Below are positions 42,741-51,918 of a DNA stretch of 64,000 nt, in pieces. Where the stretch lies: positions 124,001-188,000 of the forward strand of contig NZ_JALGBX010000020.1 in assembly GCF_022808175.1 (NCBI RefSeq). Direction: 5' to 3'. How positions within the stretch are numbered: position 1 is the stretch's first letter; the number at the start of each line of letters is the position of its first letter. The notes under the pieces were generated by a model. The model ran no database searches. It worked only from the letters and a program-made list of their open reading frames with translations, and had not been told where the DNA came from. Position numbers and translations under genes: made by a program. The stretch is from Streptomyces sp. AP-93 (GTDB lineage Bacteria > Actinomycetota > Actinomycetes > Streptomycetales > Streptomycetaceae).

Positions 42741-44159
42741 ATGTCCCTCCCCTTCACCCCCGCCCTCCTCGTACGGGAACGGGCCCGGCCCGACTGGGTG
42801 CGCTCGCGCCCCGGCGCCTGGCGCCTGGCGGTTGCCACCGTGTGCTTCGGGGCCTTCATGGGCCAGCTCGACGCCAGCATCGTGACCATGACCTACCCCG
42901 GGGTCCGGGCCGAGTTCGGGGTTCCCCTCGCGGGCGTCGAATGGGTCTCGCTGGCCTACCTGCTCACCCTCGTGGCCCTGCTGGTGCCCGTGGGCCGGCT
43001 CTCCGACGCCCACGGCCGCAAACTCTCCTACCTCTACGGCTTCGCGCTCTTCACCGCGGCCTCGGCGGCCTGCGGCCTCGCCCCGACCCTCATCGCCCTC
43101 ATCGGATTCCGGGTGGTGCAGGCGGTGGGCGCGGCCATGCTCCAGGCCAACAGCGTCGCCCTGGTGAAGACCGGCACGCCCGCCGCACGGCTGCGGACCG
43201 CGCTCGGCGTCCAGGCCGCCGCCCAGGCCGTCGGGCTGGCACTCGGCCCCACCGTCGGGGCCGCTCTCGTGGCCGGGCTCGGCTGGCGCTGGACGTACTG
43301 GATCAACGTGCCCGTCGGGCTGATCGCCCTGGCCGCCGGGCACTACCTGCTCCCGCGCACCCGCGACCGGGCCCCCGTACGGCGCTTCGACCGGGCCGGA
43401 GTCCTGTGGCTCGCCACCGCCACCGCCGCCCTGCTCGTCGCGCTCAGCTCCCTGTCGGGACTGCACGTGCCGGCCTGGACCGGACCGGCCGCCGGCGCGG
43501 TCGCCCTCGGGGCCACCGCCGCCCTCGTCCGGCAGGAGCGGCGCGCCCCCGCACCCCTGCTCGACCCCGCGCTGCTGAGGACCCCCGGGATCCGGGGCGG
43601 GCTCGCGGCGGCGCTGTGCGGATACCTCGTCCTGTTCGGCCCGCTGGTGCTGGTACCCGTACTCCTCCTCGGGTCCGGGTACGGCGTGCTCGCCGCCGGA
43701 ACGACCCTCACCGCACTGCCCGCCGGATTCGCGCTCGGCGCGGTGGGCGGCGACCGGGCCCTGCCCGCCGCCGTCTGCGACCGGGCGCGCTGCCTGTACG
43801 GATCGGCGCTGACCGGCTGCGCCCTGGCCGCCCTGCTCTTCCTGGCGCCCGCGCCCGCGCCGCTCGCCTGCGCGCTCGGCGTACTCGGCCTCGGGCTCGG
43901 CCTGTTCGCCCCCGCCAACAACGCCCTCGTGATGCGGGCGGTGCCGAAGGACGCTCCCGGCACCGGCGGCGGCCTGATCAACATGGCCCGCGGACTCGGT
44001 ACCGCGATCGGCGTCGCCCTCGTCACCCTGGCCCTGCACACGGGCGGCGACGGCGGACACCTCGCGGTGCTGATCCTGCTGGCCGCGGCCGTCGCCATGG
44101 CCGTCACGGGGTCCGGGCGCGGCGCGGGCCGAGCCCCGGCCGCGGCGGAGCGCGAGTAG
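42741..44159 (+). CDS. DHA2-type MFS drug exporter
   Basis: A 472-residue major facilitator transporter of the EmrB/QacA type with about 14 predicted membrane segments. Motif D1 is FMGQLDASIVTMTYP, motif A is GRLSDAHGRKLSYLYG, and motif C-like GPTVGAALVAGLGWRWTYWINVP, here only GWRWTYWINVP, is present. These exporters remove hydrophobic drugs by proton antiport. AAAGGAG lies 6 nt before ATG 42741. A MarR regulator gene begins 1 bp after the stop, so the pair is a classical repressor-efflux operon. Confidence 0.93.
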   Translation: MSLPFTPALLVRERARPDWVRSRPGAWRLAVATVCFGAFMGQLDASIVTMTYPGVRAEFGVPLAGVEWVSLAYLLTLVALLVPVGRLSDAHGRKLSYLYGFALFTAASAACGLAPTLIALIGFRVVQAVGAAMLQANSVALVKTGTPAARLRTALGVQAAAQAVGLALGPTVGAALVAGLGWRWTYWINVPVGLIALAAGHYLLPRTRDRAPVRRFDRAGVLWLATATAALLVALSSLSGLHVPAWTGPAAGAVALGATAALVRQERRAPAPLLDPALLRTPGIRGGLAAALCGYLVLFGPLVLVPVLLLGSGYGVLAAGTTLTALPAGFALGAVGGDRALPAAVCDRARCLYGSALTGCALAALLFLAPAPAPLACALGVLGLGLGLFAPANNALVMRAVPKDAPGTGGGLINMARGLGTAIGVALVTLALHTGGDGGHLAVLILLAAAVAMAVTGSGRGAGRAPAAAERE

Positions 44160-44160
44160 C

Positions 44161-44712
44161 GTGGTCGGCATGTCACGCATGCCGCGCGCGGTGGACTCCC
44201 CGGACTCCCCGGACTCCCCGGATACCCCGGTCACCCCGCCGGGCGGGGGCTCACCCGAAGCCAGGGCGCTGACCGCCGCCGTCACCCGCCTGCGCAGGGC
44301 GCTGCGCGCCTCGATCCGTACGGAATACCCCTGGGAACAGCTCCCCATGGCCCAGGTGGAACTCCTCCAGGTCTGCGTCGAACACTCCCCGGTCCGCGTC
44401 AGCGAACTCGCCGCCCGCACCCGCCTCGCCCAGTCCACGGTGAGCGGCCTCATCGCCCAGCTCACCATGAACGGGCTGGTCAGCCGCGGGGTGGACAGCG
44501 AGGACCGGCGCGCCGCCGCCGTCAGCGCGACCGACAGCGGCCGGCTGCGGCTGGCGGCCTGGACGCGCGCCCACGAACGCCGCCTGGAGCACGCGCTGAC
44601 GGCCCTGCCCGACGCCGACCGCGCGGCGCTCCACGTGGCCCTGCCGGCCCTCACCCGCCTCGCCGCCCGCCTGGAGGAGGCGGATCAATCAGCGGGCAAA
44701 TCAGCGGATTGA
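44161..44712 (+). CDS. MarR-family regulator of the adjacent exporter
   Basis: A 183-residue winged-helix protein. The recognition region is VSELAARTRLAQSTVSGLIAQL and the wing has DRR (DSEDRRAAAV). GTG 44161 has a GGAG site 10 nt upstream inside the exporter gene; ATG 44170 lacks one. The N terminus carries an (Asp-Ser-Pro)3 repeat encoded by three 9-bp GACTCCCCG units (44194-44220), and the C terminus runs into a 12-bp tandem repeat. It probably represses the exporter operon in response to the exported compound. Confidence 0.88.
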   Translation: MVGMSRMPRAVDSPDSPDSPDTPVTPPGGGSPEARALTAAVTRLRRALRASIRTEYPWEQLPMAQVELLQVCVEHSPVRVSELAARTRLAQSTVSGLIAQLTMNGLVSRGVDSEDRRAAAVSATDSGRLRLAAWTRAHERRLEHALTALPDADRAALHVALPALTRLAARLEEADQSAGKSAD

Positions 44713-44731
44713 TCAGCGGATAAATCAGCGG
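44688..44731. repeat. Four 12-bp-spaced ATCAGCGG repeats across the marR stop codon
   Basis: ATCAGCGG occurs at 44688, 44700, 44712 and 44724, exactly 12 bp apart, with an A/T-rich 4-nt spacer (GCAA, ATTG, ATAA). The array straddles the marR stop (44712) and reaches to within 55 bp of the macrodomain gene. Regular spacing near one helical turn (10.5 bp) makes both slippage and a protein-binding iteron possible. Confidence 0.9.
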
Positions 44732-44785
44732 TGTGGCCGCAAGGGCCCCGATAGCGTGCGAGCACCCGCGAAGGAAGGAACCCCG

Positions 44786-45295
44786 ATGCCGCGCATCACC
44801 CTCGTCCAGGGCGACATCACCGCCGAGAAGGCCGACGCCGTGGTCAACGCCGCGAACTCCTCGCTGCTCGGCGGCGGCGGGGTCGACGGAGCGATCCACC
44901 GGCGCGGCGGCCCGGAGATCCTGGCCGCCTGCGAGGACCTGCGCCGCTCGCACTACGGCAAGGGCCTGCCGACGGGCCAGGCCGTCGCCACCACGGCCGG
45001 CCGGCTTCCGGCGGAGCACGTGATCCACACGGTCGGCCCGCGATTTACCCACGAGGAGGACCTGTCGGAGCTGCTGGCCTCGTGTTACCGGGAGTCGCTC
45101 CGGGTAGCGGACGAGCTTGGCGCTCGTACCGTGGCCTTCCCGGCCATCTCGACGGGCATCTACGGCTGGCCCATGGACGACGGCGCCCGCATCGCTGTGG
45201 AAACAGTGAGCGCCGCCGTCACGTCGGTGGAAGAGGTCCGCTTCGTCCTCTTCGATGCCGCGGCGTACGCGGCCTTCCAGGCAGCCCTGGGCTGA
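44786..45295 (+). CDS. Macrodomain protein (O-acetyl-ADP-ribose deacetylase-like)
   Basis: A 169-residue stand-alone macrodomain. GDITAEKADAVVNAANSSLLGGGGVDGAIHRRGG contains the typical binding elements (cited in short: VVNAANSSLLGGGG and VDGAIH), and FPAISTGIYGWP is the second ADP-ribose loop. Family members bind ADP-ribose and remove O-acetyl or ADP-ribosyl groups from ADP-ribose, proteins or nucleic acids. AAGGAAGGA precedes ATG 44786. No ADP-ribosyltransferase or sirtuin gene is adjacent. Confidence 0.95.
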   Translation: MPRITLVQGDITAEKADAVVNAANSSLLGGGGVDGAIHRRGGPEILAACEDLRRSHYGKGLPTGQAVATTAGRLPAEHVIHTVGPRFTHEEDLSELLASCYRESLRVADELGARTVAFPAISTGIYGWPMDDGARIAVETVSAAVTSVEEVRFVLFDAAAYAAFQAALG

Positions 45296-45332
45296 CCGCG
45301 ACGAGGTCTGGAGGATCTCGACGACGCGGACG

Positions 45333-47510
45333 TCAACGGGGTGTGACGTCGACTCCCGCCGCGGCCTTGCGGTCCGAATCAGCCGGCTCCGGACGGCGCG
45401 CGGCCGGGAGGGCCGGGGCGTCGTCCCCGGCGCCGGGGAACCACCAGTTGGCGCCACCCAGCAGCCGCATGGACACCGGTACGAGAACCATGCGGACCAG
45501 CGTCACGTCGACGACCAGCGCGACGGTCATGCCGATGCCGATCAGCTTCAGGAAGCCGATCCCGCCGGTGGTGAAGGTGGCCACCACGACGATCAGCAGC
45601 AGGGCCGATGAGGTGATGATCCCGCCCGTCCGCTGCATCCCGATGGCGATCGAGGAGGTGGCGTCCCCGCTCCGCCGCCACTCCTCGCGGATGCGCGAGA
45701 GCAGGAACACCTCGTAGTCGGTCGCGAGTCCGAACAGAAGGACCGTGATCAGGACCAGATTGCTCGCTTCGAGGGGGCGTGCGGTGAAACCGAGCAGGCC
45801 GGCCAGGTGCCCGTCCTGGTAGGCCCAGACCAGGACGCCGAACGAGGCGCCGATGGAGACCAGGTTCATCAGGATGGCCTTGAGCGGCAACAGCAGCGAC
45901 CGGAACGCGGCCATCAGCAGCAGGAAGGTGGAACCGCAGACGAGCAGCGCGAGCAGCGGCAGGCCCTCGGTGATGGCCTTCGACTGGTCCTCGACCTGGG
46001 CGGCGAGGCCGGTGACCTGGGCGCCGGGCAGTGTCCTGATGTCCCGCACGAGCTGCCGGGTACCCTCCCCCTGTTCACCGGCCGAGGACAGCACGCGCAG
46101 CAGGGTCGCGTCGGGGCCCGTCGCCACGGGTGCGACGGAGGCCACCGATGGCATCGCGCCGACCCGGACGGCGAGGGACGCGGCTGCTTCCGGGGTCCCG
46201 TCGGCCATGACGAGCAGCCGGCCGTGGCCACCGCCGGGGAAGTCCGCCGCGAGGCGCTCGGCGACGACGCGGCTGCCGGTTCCGGAGGGCAGCACCCGTT
46301 CATCGACGGTCTCGAAGGAGGCGTGCAGGAACGGCGCGGTCAGCACGGCGAGGACTGCGAGGGCACCGAGCCCGTAGCCGGCCGGCCGGCGCATGACGGC
46401 GCGAGCGGCCCGGTCCCAGCTCCAGCGGCGGCCCGTACGGGGGCGGTAGGCCGGTGGGCCGACGGGAAGCAGGTCGATCCGGTGTCCCAGTACGGCGAGC
46501 ACGGCGGGCAGCACGACCAGGGTGCTGAGCATGGCGATCGCGATGGCGGCGCCGCCACCGTAGGCGATGCCGTGCAGGAAGGGCAGCGGGATGGTGAGCA
46601 GGCCGGCCAGGGCGAGCAGGACCGTCGATCCGGAGAAGAGGACGGTGCGGCCCGCGGTCGTCATCGTCCGTGAGACGGCGGTGGGGACGTCCGCCCCCGC
46701 ACTCAGCTCCTCCCGGAACCGGCTGACCACGAAGAGGGAGTAGTCGATGGCGAGTCCGAGACCGACGATGGTGATCACATTGACGGCGAACACCGAGACG
46801 TCGGTGACCTGTGTGAGCAGCCGGGTGACGGTGAACGCGCCGAGGACCGAGAGCAGGCCCACGACGAGCGGCATGGCGGCGGCGACCACCCCCCGGAAGA
46901 TGAACAGCATCAGGAGGGAGAGGATCGGCGTCGCGATGATCTCCGCCATGAGGATGCCTTCGGCGGTCAGCCGGTTGAAATCGGCGAGGGTGGCCTCACG
47001 GCCGCCGACGAGTACGCCGACACCCGCCCCGGGCGCCCGCGCCCCGTCCCGCACGGCCTGGAACTGCTCGGCGCGGCTCTTCTCGCCGGTCCCGGTGAGG
47101 GTGATCACGGCGTAGGCGGACCGTCCGTCCTCGGCCAGGTGTTCCGACCACTGTTCCGGCGCGCCACCGCCGACGCCCGGCCCGATGTGCGAGGCCACCT
47201 GGGCGACCTCGGGGAGCGCGACCAGTTCCCGGATGCTGCGTGCGACGGCTACGGCGGCCGCGGGGTCGGTGACCTTCCCGTCCCCGGTCGCGGAGTACAG
47301 CACCACGACGTCGGCGTCCTGCCGCCCGAAGCGTTCCTCGATGTGCCGCGCGGCCGTGGCGCTCGGGCCGCTGGCCGGATAGAAGCCACCGTCGGTCAGC
47401 GAGTCGGTGAGGCGGGTTCCCCAGAGCCCGCCGACGAGGACCACGCCCGCGGCGAGGGCGATGACCAGCAGGCGCGTGCGGACGACGAATCCGCCCAGTG
47501 AATTCAGCAT
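45333..47510 (-). CDS. MMPL/RND-family transporter
   Basis: A 725-residue RND-superfamily protein of the MMPL type, about 12 membrane segments in two repeats. Each repeat has a large extracytoplasmic loop after its first segment. The GLGLAIDYSLFVVSRFREEL and GLATDYEVFLLSRIREEW motifs (Asp-Tyr pairs in TM4 and TM10) carry the proton-relay residues. Relatives export lipids or polyketide-type products. The gene lies 7 bp downstream of the acyl-CoA dehydrogenase on the same strand, suggesting joint work on an acyl compound. The C terminus has an Ala/Pro/Arg tail. Confidence 0.93.
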   Translation of the reverse strand: MLNSLGGFVVRTRLLVIALAAGVVLVGGLWGTRLTDSLTDGGFYPASGPSATAARHIEERFGRQDADVVVLYSATGDGKVTDPAAAVAVARSIRELVALPEVAQVASHIGPGVGGGAPEQWSEHLAEDGRSAYAVITLTGTGEKSRAEQFQAVRDGARAPGAGVGVLVGGREATLADFNRLTAEGILMAEIIATPILSLLMLFIFRGVVAAAMPLVVGLLSVLGAFTVTRLLTQVTDVSVFAVNVITIVGLGLAIDYSLFVVSRFREELSAGADVPTAVSRTMTTAGRTVLFSGSTVLLALAGLLTIPLPFLHGIAYGGGAAIAIAMLSTLVVLPAVLAVLGHRIDLLPVGPPAYRPRTGRRWSWDRAARAVMRRPAGYGLGALAVLAVLTAPFLHASFETVDERVLPSGTGSRVVAERLAADFPGGGHGRLLVMADGTPEAAASLAVRVGAMPSVASVAPVATGPDATLLRVLSSAGEQGEGTRQLVRDIRTLPGAQVTGLAAQVEDQSKAITEGLPLLALLVCGSTFLLLMAAFRSLLLPLKAILMNLVSIGASFGVLVWAYQDGHLAGLLGFTARPLEASNLVLITVLLFGLATDYEVFLLSRIREEWRRSGDATSSIAIGMQRTGGIITSSALLLIVVVATFTTGGIGFLKLIGIGMTVALVVDVTLVRMVLVPVSMRLLGGANWWFPGAGDDAPALPAARRPEPADSDRKAAAGVDVTPR

Positions 47511-47517
47511 GGGTGCC

Positions 47518-49122
47518 TCACGATCGGCGCAGCAGGACGTCGGACTCCCAGTCGAGTCCGGGAAGGCTCGGCGTCACGTCGCCGATGGAGCGCTGGTACG
47601 CGTGCAGGCCGTCGGTGAGGGAGTCCGCGCCGAGGATCCCGAACTGGCGTTGCCGATCCGAGGCCCGCCGGATCCGGTCCGCCAGCTGGTGCCGCGCCCA
47701 CTGGTCGGTGTACTGGTCCAGCTCGGTCCCGGTTCGCCGGGCCGTCCGCGCGACCGCCGCCGACAGCAGTGCCCAGCAGGCGATCTCGCCGCCCAGCGAG
47801 GCCAGGATCTGCCCGTTGCGCTGCGCTGCCGGTCCGGTCGACTGCCGCGGGAAGCCACCGGAGACCTCACGGTGGGCGCGCTCGACCGTTTCCAGGGTGG
47901 CCTGGCCGTCGAAGTCCGTCACCAGGAGGTCCTCGAGGACGCCCGGGGCACGGCCGAGCCGCGAACCCAGGTGCATGGTCAGCAGCTCGGTCGAGCCCTC
48001 GAAGATCCGCAACAGCCTGATGTCACGGAATATCTGGGCCACCTGATTGGTGTCGAGGTAGCCGCGGGCCCCCATGAGCTGGACACACCAGTCGGCCACC
48101 TGGAAGGCCAGTTCGGATGAGACGATCTTGCAGGTGGAGTACACCTCGTCGGGCACCTCACGGCCCGCGTCCAGCTCGGCCGCGAGGTGCCCGACCAGGA
48201 TCTCCACGGCCCGGGTGGCCGCCTGGCAGTCGCTCAGGATCTGCTGGACACGCCCGTTCTCGATCAGCCTTCCGGTGGCGACGGAGCGGCGCAGGACGTA
48301 GCGTCCGGCGAGTTGGAGGCACCGCTTCATGACTCCGACGCTCCCGGCGGACAGCAGGCCGCGGCCGGCGTGGAAGGCGCACTCACCGACCTTCATTCCC
48401 GCGCCCTCCGGGCCGAGGAGGTCCGCCCGGCGCAGTCGCAGTCCGTTGATGTCGATGGTGTTCTGCGGCAGCCCCCGCATGCCCATCGTGGCGGCCTCGT
48501 GGCGCGGGGTGAACCCTTCGCTGCGGCCCTCGACCAGGAAGGCGGTGATGCCCCGGCGGCGGCCGTCCTCGTCCACCAGCCGGGCCAGCAATGTGATGTG
48601 GCCGGCCCAGGACCCGAGGCTGGTCCAGGCCTTCGTCCCGTCGACGACGTAGCCGTCGGCGGTCCTGCGGGCGGTGGTGGCGATGGCGCGCACGTGGGAT
48701 CCCGCGCCGGGTTCGCTGGAGGCGATGGTGGCCAGCGAGCGGCCCGTGGCCAGCAGGGGCAGCACGGCGGATTTGACCCGCGGGTCCGCGAACCGGCGGA
48801 TGGGCGTCACCCCGACCGCGTTGTGCACGCCCACCACCAGACCGAGATTCAAGTCGATGGCGGCGGCCTGTTCGATGACGCGCCAGGCGTCGCGGTAGGA
48901 GAGCTGCTGGCCCCCGAATTCCTGCTCGACCTGAAGTCCGAAGAGCCCGGCGTTGCCGTAGTCGAGAATCGCGCCGGGGGTGACCGTTCTACGGTCGTCC
49001 ATCACGGCCGAGTTGATCCGACGGGCCCCGTGCTCCCGGAGGAATTCGATCATCCGGTCGGCACGTGCGGAACTCTCGGTGGGCGCGGTTTCCCCAACCC
49101 GGTCAAACTGCTCGATGGTCAC
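47518..49122 (-). CDS. Acyl-CoA dehydrogenase family protein
   Basis: A 534-residue FAD enzyme, longer than the usual ~380-residue acyl-CoA dehydrogenase because of a C-terminal extension (about 400-534). TIASSEPGAGSHV and KAWTSLGSWAGH are flavin-side motifs, and CVQLMGARGYLDTNQVAQIFRDIRLLRIFEGS region (short: IFRDIRLLRIFEGS) is the FAD/dimer motif. The Glu-Gly doublet region that holds the catalytic base (FEGSTELL) is present. GTG 49122 is likely the start, with a weak ribosome site. It is co-directional with and 7 bp from the MMPL gene; dehydrogenases of this branch are common in secondary lipid and polyketide clusters. Confidence 0.9.
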   Translation of the reverse strand: MTIEQFDRVGETAPTESSARADRMIEFLREHGARRINSAVMDDRRTVTPGAILDYGNAGLFGLQVEQEFGGQQLSYRDAWRVIEQAAAIDLNLGLVVGVHNAVGVTPIRRFADPRVKSAVLPLLATGRSLATIASSEPGAGSHVRAIATTARRTADGYVVDGTKAWTSLGSWAGHITLLARLVDEDGRRRGITAFLVEGRSEGFTPRHEAATMGMRGLPQNTIDINGLRLRRADLLGPEGAGMKVGECAFHAGRGLLSAGSVGVMKRCLQLAGRYVLRRSVATGRLIENGRVQQILSDCQAATRAVEILVGHLAAELDAGREVPDEVYSTCKIVSSELAFQVADWCVQLMGARGYLDTNQVAQIFRDIRLLRIFEGSTELLTMHLGSRLGRAPGVLEDLLVTDFDGQATLETVERAHREVSGGFPRQSTGPAAQRNGQILASLGGEIACWALLSAAVARTARRTGTELDQYTDQWARHQLADRIRRASDRQRQFGILGADSLTDGLHAYQRSIGDVTPSLPGLDWESDVLLRRS

Positions 49123-49238
49123 GGTCCGGCTTTCTACCGGTCCGCGCTGCCTCCGGACAACTTCCTCACTCCAAAGGGTTGTTCATGAATTGTCCAGAAG
49201 CCGCCCTCTGGCGGACATGGGCGCCTGGAGGCGGTGAC

Positions 49239-49400
49239 CTACCTGCGGCGTACCGCGACACGTACCAGCGCCCGGAGCGCGGTGGCGTTGATCAGGGCGC
49301 CGACCAGGAGCGCACCGTAGAAACCGAACCCCGCCCACGGCCTCGGGCTGTCCGCGGTAGTCGACTTGGACGGCCGATCGCCCATGGCCGCCCAAGTCGG
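49239..49400 (-). pseudogene. C-terminal remnant of a membrane protein
   Basis: Reading leftwards from about 49390, the frame gives SKSTTADSPRPWAGFGFYGA, then LLVGALINATALRALVRVAV and RRR before a TAG stop. One membrane helix with a basic cytoplasmic tail is clear. Upstream sequence in this frame loses coding character, so only the last ~50 residues survive. Confidence 0.5.
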
Positions 49401-49449
49401 CTCGGACTGCCGTGACCCGCTCGGGAGCGCCTGCGTGCAGCCGCTGCCG

Positions 49450-49780
49450 GCCGTCGTCGAAGCCGGCCCCTACCGGTTCTCCGCCGGCTTGCGCAGTTCT
49501 TCGCCGACCTGGACGGCATCGTCAAGGAGTTCCAGTGGACGGGCGTGGACTGGGGCGCCGACAAGAACGTTCTCGGCATCGTGCTGGAGATGCCGAACGC
49601 CGAGCTCACGGCCACCCCGGCAGCACTCCAGCACTTCGGCGACTATGCCACGCAAGCCGCCGAGCAGGCACTGCGTACCGTTCTGCCGGACATCCTGCGC
49701 TACGACCGCGACAGGCCCTCCGCCTACCCCAACGGTCGAACCCTTCGTCGAGACGGCTTCGGTGGCGGACCGACCTGCCC
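49450..49780 (+). pseudogene. DUF4331 family remnant with frameshift
   Basis: Part of the frame around 49460-49490 reads AGPYRFSAGLR. After a shift the next frame, from 49497, reads FFADLDGIVKEFQW, DWGADKNVLGIVLEMP and later RYDRDRPSAYPNGRTL. Together they match the order of a DUF4331 protein (FxGxRxDPFFxDL, NVLxIxLElP, PNGRxL). The DPFF codons are partly lost at the shift, and the frame after GRTL degenerates. This is a broken gene with about 110 residues left of a usual 200-500. Confidence 0.6.
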
Positions 49781-49940
49781 GGCGACGTGTTGTCCGGCCT
49801 TCGCCAGGTGGGGCCGGTACGTTCGTCTTTACCGGCAGAATGTCACATCTCTTCGCTATTGGTGCCATCCCGGCAGAAGAGCCAGACGGTGACATTCGAC
49901 CCCATGAGAGCCGCATGCGTCCGCGAGGGAAGAGGTCACC

Positions 49941-51710
49941 GTGTACTACGGCAGCGGGAACTACGAGGCGTTCGCGCGTCCGCGCAAGCCTGAGGGGGTG
50001 GAGCGGAAGACGGCCTGGTTCGTGGGCTCCGGAATCGCTTCGCTCGCCGGCGCCGCCTTCCTCATCCGCGACGGACACATGAGCGGCGACAGGATCACCG
50101 TCCTGGAACAGCAGAAACTTCCGGGGGGCGCGCTGGACGGCATCAAGGAGCCGGAGAAGGGCTTCGTCATCCGCGGCGGCCGCGAGATGGAGGACCACAT
50201 GGAGTGCCTGTGGGACCTGTTCCGGTCGATCCCCTCGATCGAGATCGAGGGCGCGTCGGTCCTCGACGAGTTCTACTGGCTGAACAAGGACGACCCCAAC
50301 TTCTCCCTGCAGCGGGTCACCGAGAACCAAGGTCAGGACGCTCACACCGACGGGCTGTTCGCCCTCAGCGACCGTGCGCAGAAGGACATCCTGAGGATCT
50401 TCCTCGCCACTCGCGAGGAGATGGAGGGCAAACGCATCAACGAGGTCTTCAGCCGAGACTTCCTGGACAGCCATTTCTGGCTGTACTGGCGCACGATGTT
50501 CGCCTTCGAAGAATGGCACAGCGCCCTGGAGATGAAGCTGTACCTGCACCGCTTCGTGCACCACGTGGGCGGTCTTCCCGACCTGTCCACTCTGAAGTTC
50601 ACCAAGTACAACCAGTACGAGTCGCTCGTGCTCCCGCTGACCCGGTGGCTGGTCGGCCAGGGAGTGACCTTCCAACTCGACACCGAGGTCACCGACATCG
50701 GCTTCGACATCACCTCGGACCGCAAGCAGGCGACCCGCATCCACTGGATCTCCGCCGGAGAGGTGGGGGGATGCGACCTCGGCGCGGACGACCTCGTCTT
50801 CACCACCATCGGTTCCCTCACCGAGAACTCGGACAACGGTGACCACCACACCGCGGCCCGCCTGGACGAGGGCCCGGCCCCGGCATGGGATCTCTGGCGG
50901 AAGATCGCGAGCCACGATGATTCGTTCGGCCGCCCCGAGGTGTTCTGCGGCAACATTTCCGAGAGCAAATGGGAGTCGGCCACCGTCACCACACTCGACT
51001 CGCGGATCCCGAGACTGATTCAGAAGATCGCCAAACGCGACCCGTTCAGCGGCAAGGTCGTGACCGGTGGCATCGTTACCATCAGGGATTCCAGCTGGCT
51101 CATGAGCTGGACGGTCAACCGGCAGCCCCACTTCAAACAGCAGCCGGCCGACCAGATCGTCGTGTGGCTCTACGGGCTGTTCACCGACCGGCCCGGCGAC
51201 TACGTGAAGAAGCCGATGCAGGACTGCACCGGGGAAGAGATCACCCAGGAGTGGCTCTACCACCTCGGCGCCCCCATCGACGAGATCGCTGAACTCGCGG
51301 CGAACGGCGCTACGTGCGTGCCGGTGATGATGCCCTACGTCACCGCCTTCTTCCTGCCGCGCCGGGCCGGAGACCGCCCTGACGTGGTACCCGGGGGAGC
51401 GGTGAACTTCGCGTTCATCGGCCAGTTCGCCGAGACCACCCGTGACACGATCTTCACCACCGAGTACTCCGTACGCACGGGCATGGAAGCCGCCTACCAA
51501 CTGCTCGGCATCGACCGCGCCGTACCGGAGGTGTTCAACTCCACCTACGACATCCGCAGACTGCTGGAAGCCGCCGGCCGGCTGCGGGACGGCGAGACAC
51601 TCCACCTGCCAGGCCCCGAGATCCTTCGCAAGCAACTGCTGCGCAAGCTGGACGCGACCGAGATCGGCGAACTCCTGACGGAATTCGGCCTCATCCCCAG
51701 CACCAAATAG
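49941..51710 (+). CDS. ohyA: Oleate hydratase
   Basis: This 589-residue FAD-dependent fatty-acid double-bond hydratase converts oleate and other cis-9 fatty acids to 10-hydroxy acids. The FAD fold is WFVGSGIASLAGAAFL, and family landmarks are GGREMEDHMECLWDLF, WRTMFAFEEWHSA and FIGQFAETTRDTIFTTEYSVRT (short: GQFAETTRDTIFTTEYS). Length is typical. GTG 49941 follows GAAGAGG. In bacteria the enzyme detoxifies unsaturated fatty acids in membranes. It stands alone, between decayed genes and a repeated non-coding element. Confidence 0.95.
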   Translation: MYYGSGNYEAFARPRKPEGVERKTAWFVGSGIASLAGAAFLIRDGHMSGDRITVLEQQKLPGGALDGIKEPEKGFVIRGGREMEDHMECLWDLFRSIPSIEIEGASVLDEFYWLNKDDPNFSLQRVTENQGQDAHTDGLFALSDRAQKDILRIFLATREEMEGKRINEVFSRDFLDSHFWLYWRTMFAFEEWHSALEMKLYLHRFVHHVGGLPDLSTLKFTKYNQYESLVLPLTRWLVGQGVTFQLDTEVTDIGFDITSDRKQATRIHWISAGEVGGCDLGADDLVFTTIGSLTENSDNGDHHTAARLDEGPAPAWDLWRKIASHDDSFGRPEVFCGNISESKWESATVTTLDSRIPRLIQKIAKRDPFSGKVVTGGIVTIRDSSWLMSWTVNRQPHFKQQPADQIVVWLYGLFTDRPGDYVKKPMQDCTGEEITQEWLYHLGAPIDEIAELAANGATCVPVMMPYVTAFFLPRRAGDRPDVVPGGAVNFAFIGQFAETTRDTIFTTEYSVRTGMEAAYQLLGIDRAVPEVFNSTYDIRRLLEAAGRLRDGETLHLPGPEILRKQLLRKLDATEIGELLTEFGLIPSTK

Positions 51711-51759
51711 CCAGGGGCGACGGTCGAGGCTGACATCCACGCGGGTGTGACGAAGATGG

Positions 51760-51844
51760 GGGTCAGCCGCGGGCCTCTGGACGTCTCCAGAAGGCGGTGC
51801 GGCTCTTTCCGGTATTCCGGTGTATTGATGAATTTCCTCCCTAT
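51760..51844 (+). repeat. Duplicated non-coding element, copy 1
   Basis: This 85-bp element matches 60765-60847 in the same orientation with four or five substitutions and one 2-nt indel. Each copy contains a perfect TCTGGA-CGTC-TCCAGA hairpin (51776-51791 here), a CCGG-TATT-CCGG dyad and a CCTCC-containing end. It lies in the 208-bp gap after ohyA and ahead of the sulfite-oxidase-like gene. In the best minus-strand frame all four substitutions change residues, which argues against coding. Confidence 0.9.
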
Positions 51845-51918
51845 AGGGCAGGGTCCCGGACGTAAGCTGAAGGAGACCCGCGTCGTGCTCGGTACGAGCC
51901 CGGCGGAAGGTGGATGCG

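Larger units (their letters stand above)
49123..49940. other. 818-bp region of decayed genes
   Basis: No intact gene is seen. On the minus strand, a frame ending at the TAG near 49239-49241 encodes a hydrophobic C terminus (WAGFGFYGALLVGALINATA then basic LVRVAVRRR), evidently the tail of a lost membrane protein. On the plus strand, a DUF4331 remnant occupies about 49450-49780. The rest, to the oleate hydratase start, is non-coding and must hold its promoter. The edges suggest a deletion that fused two convergent genes. Confidence 0.6.

Noticed and set aside
51760..51844. A minus-strand coding frame through the duplicated element (INTPEYRKEPHRLLETS).
   Set aside because: All four substitutions between the two copies change the amino acid and a 2-nt indel breaks the frame, so there is no sign of coding constraint.
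51828..51880. A tiny leader peptide beginning ATGAATTTCCTCCCTAT in both element copies.
   Set aside because: Only the first six codons are shared; copy 2 stops after eight codons while copy 1 runs on into unrelated sequence.
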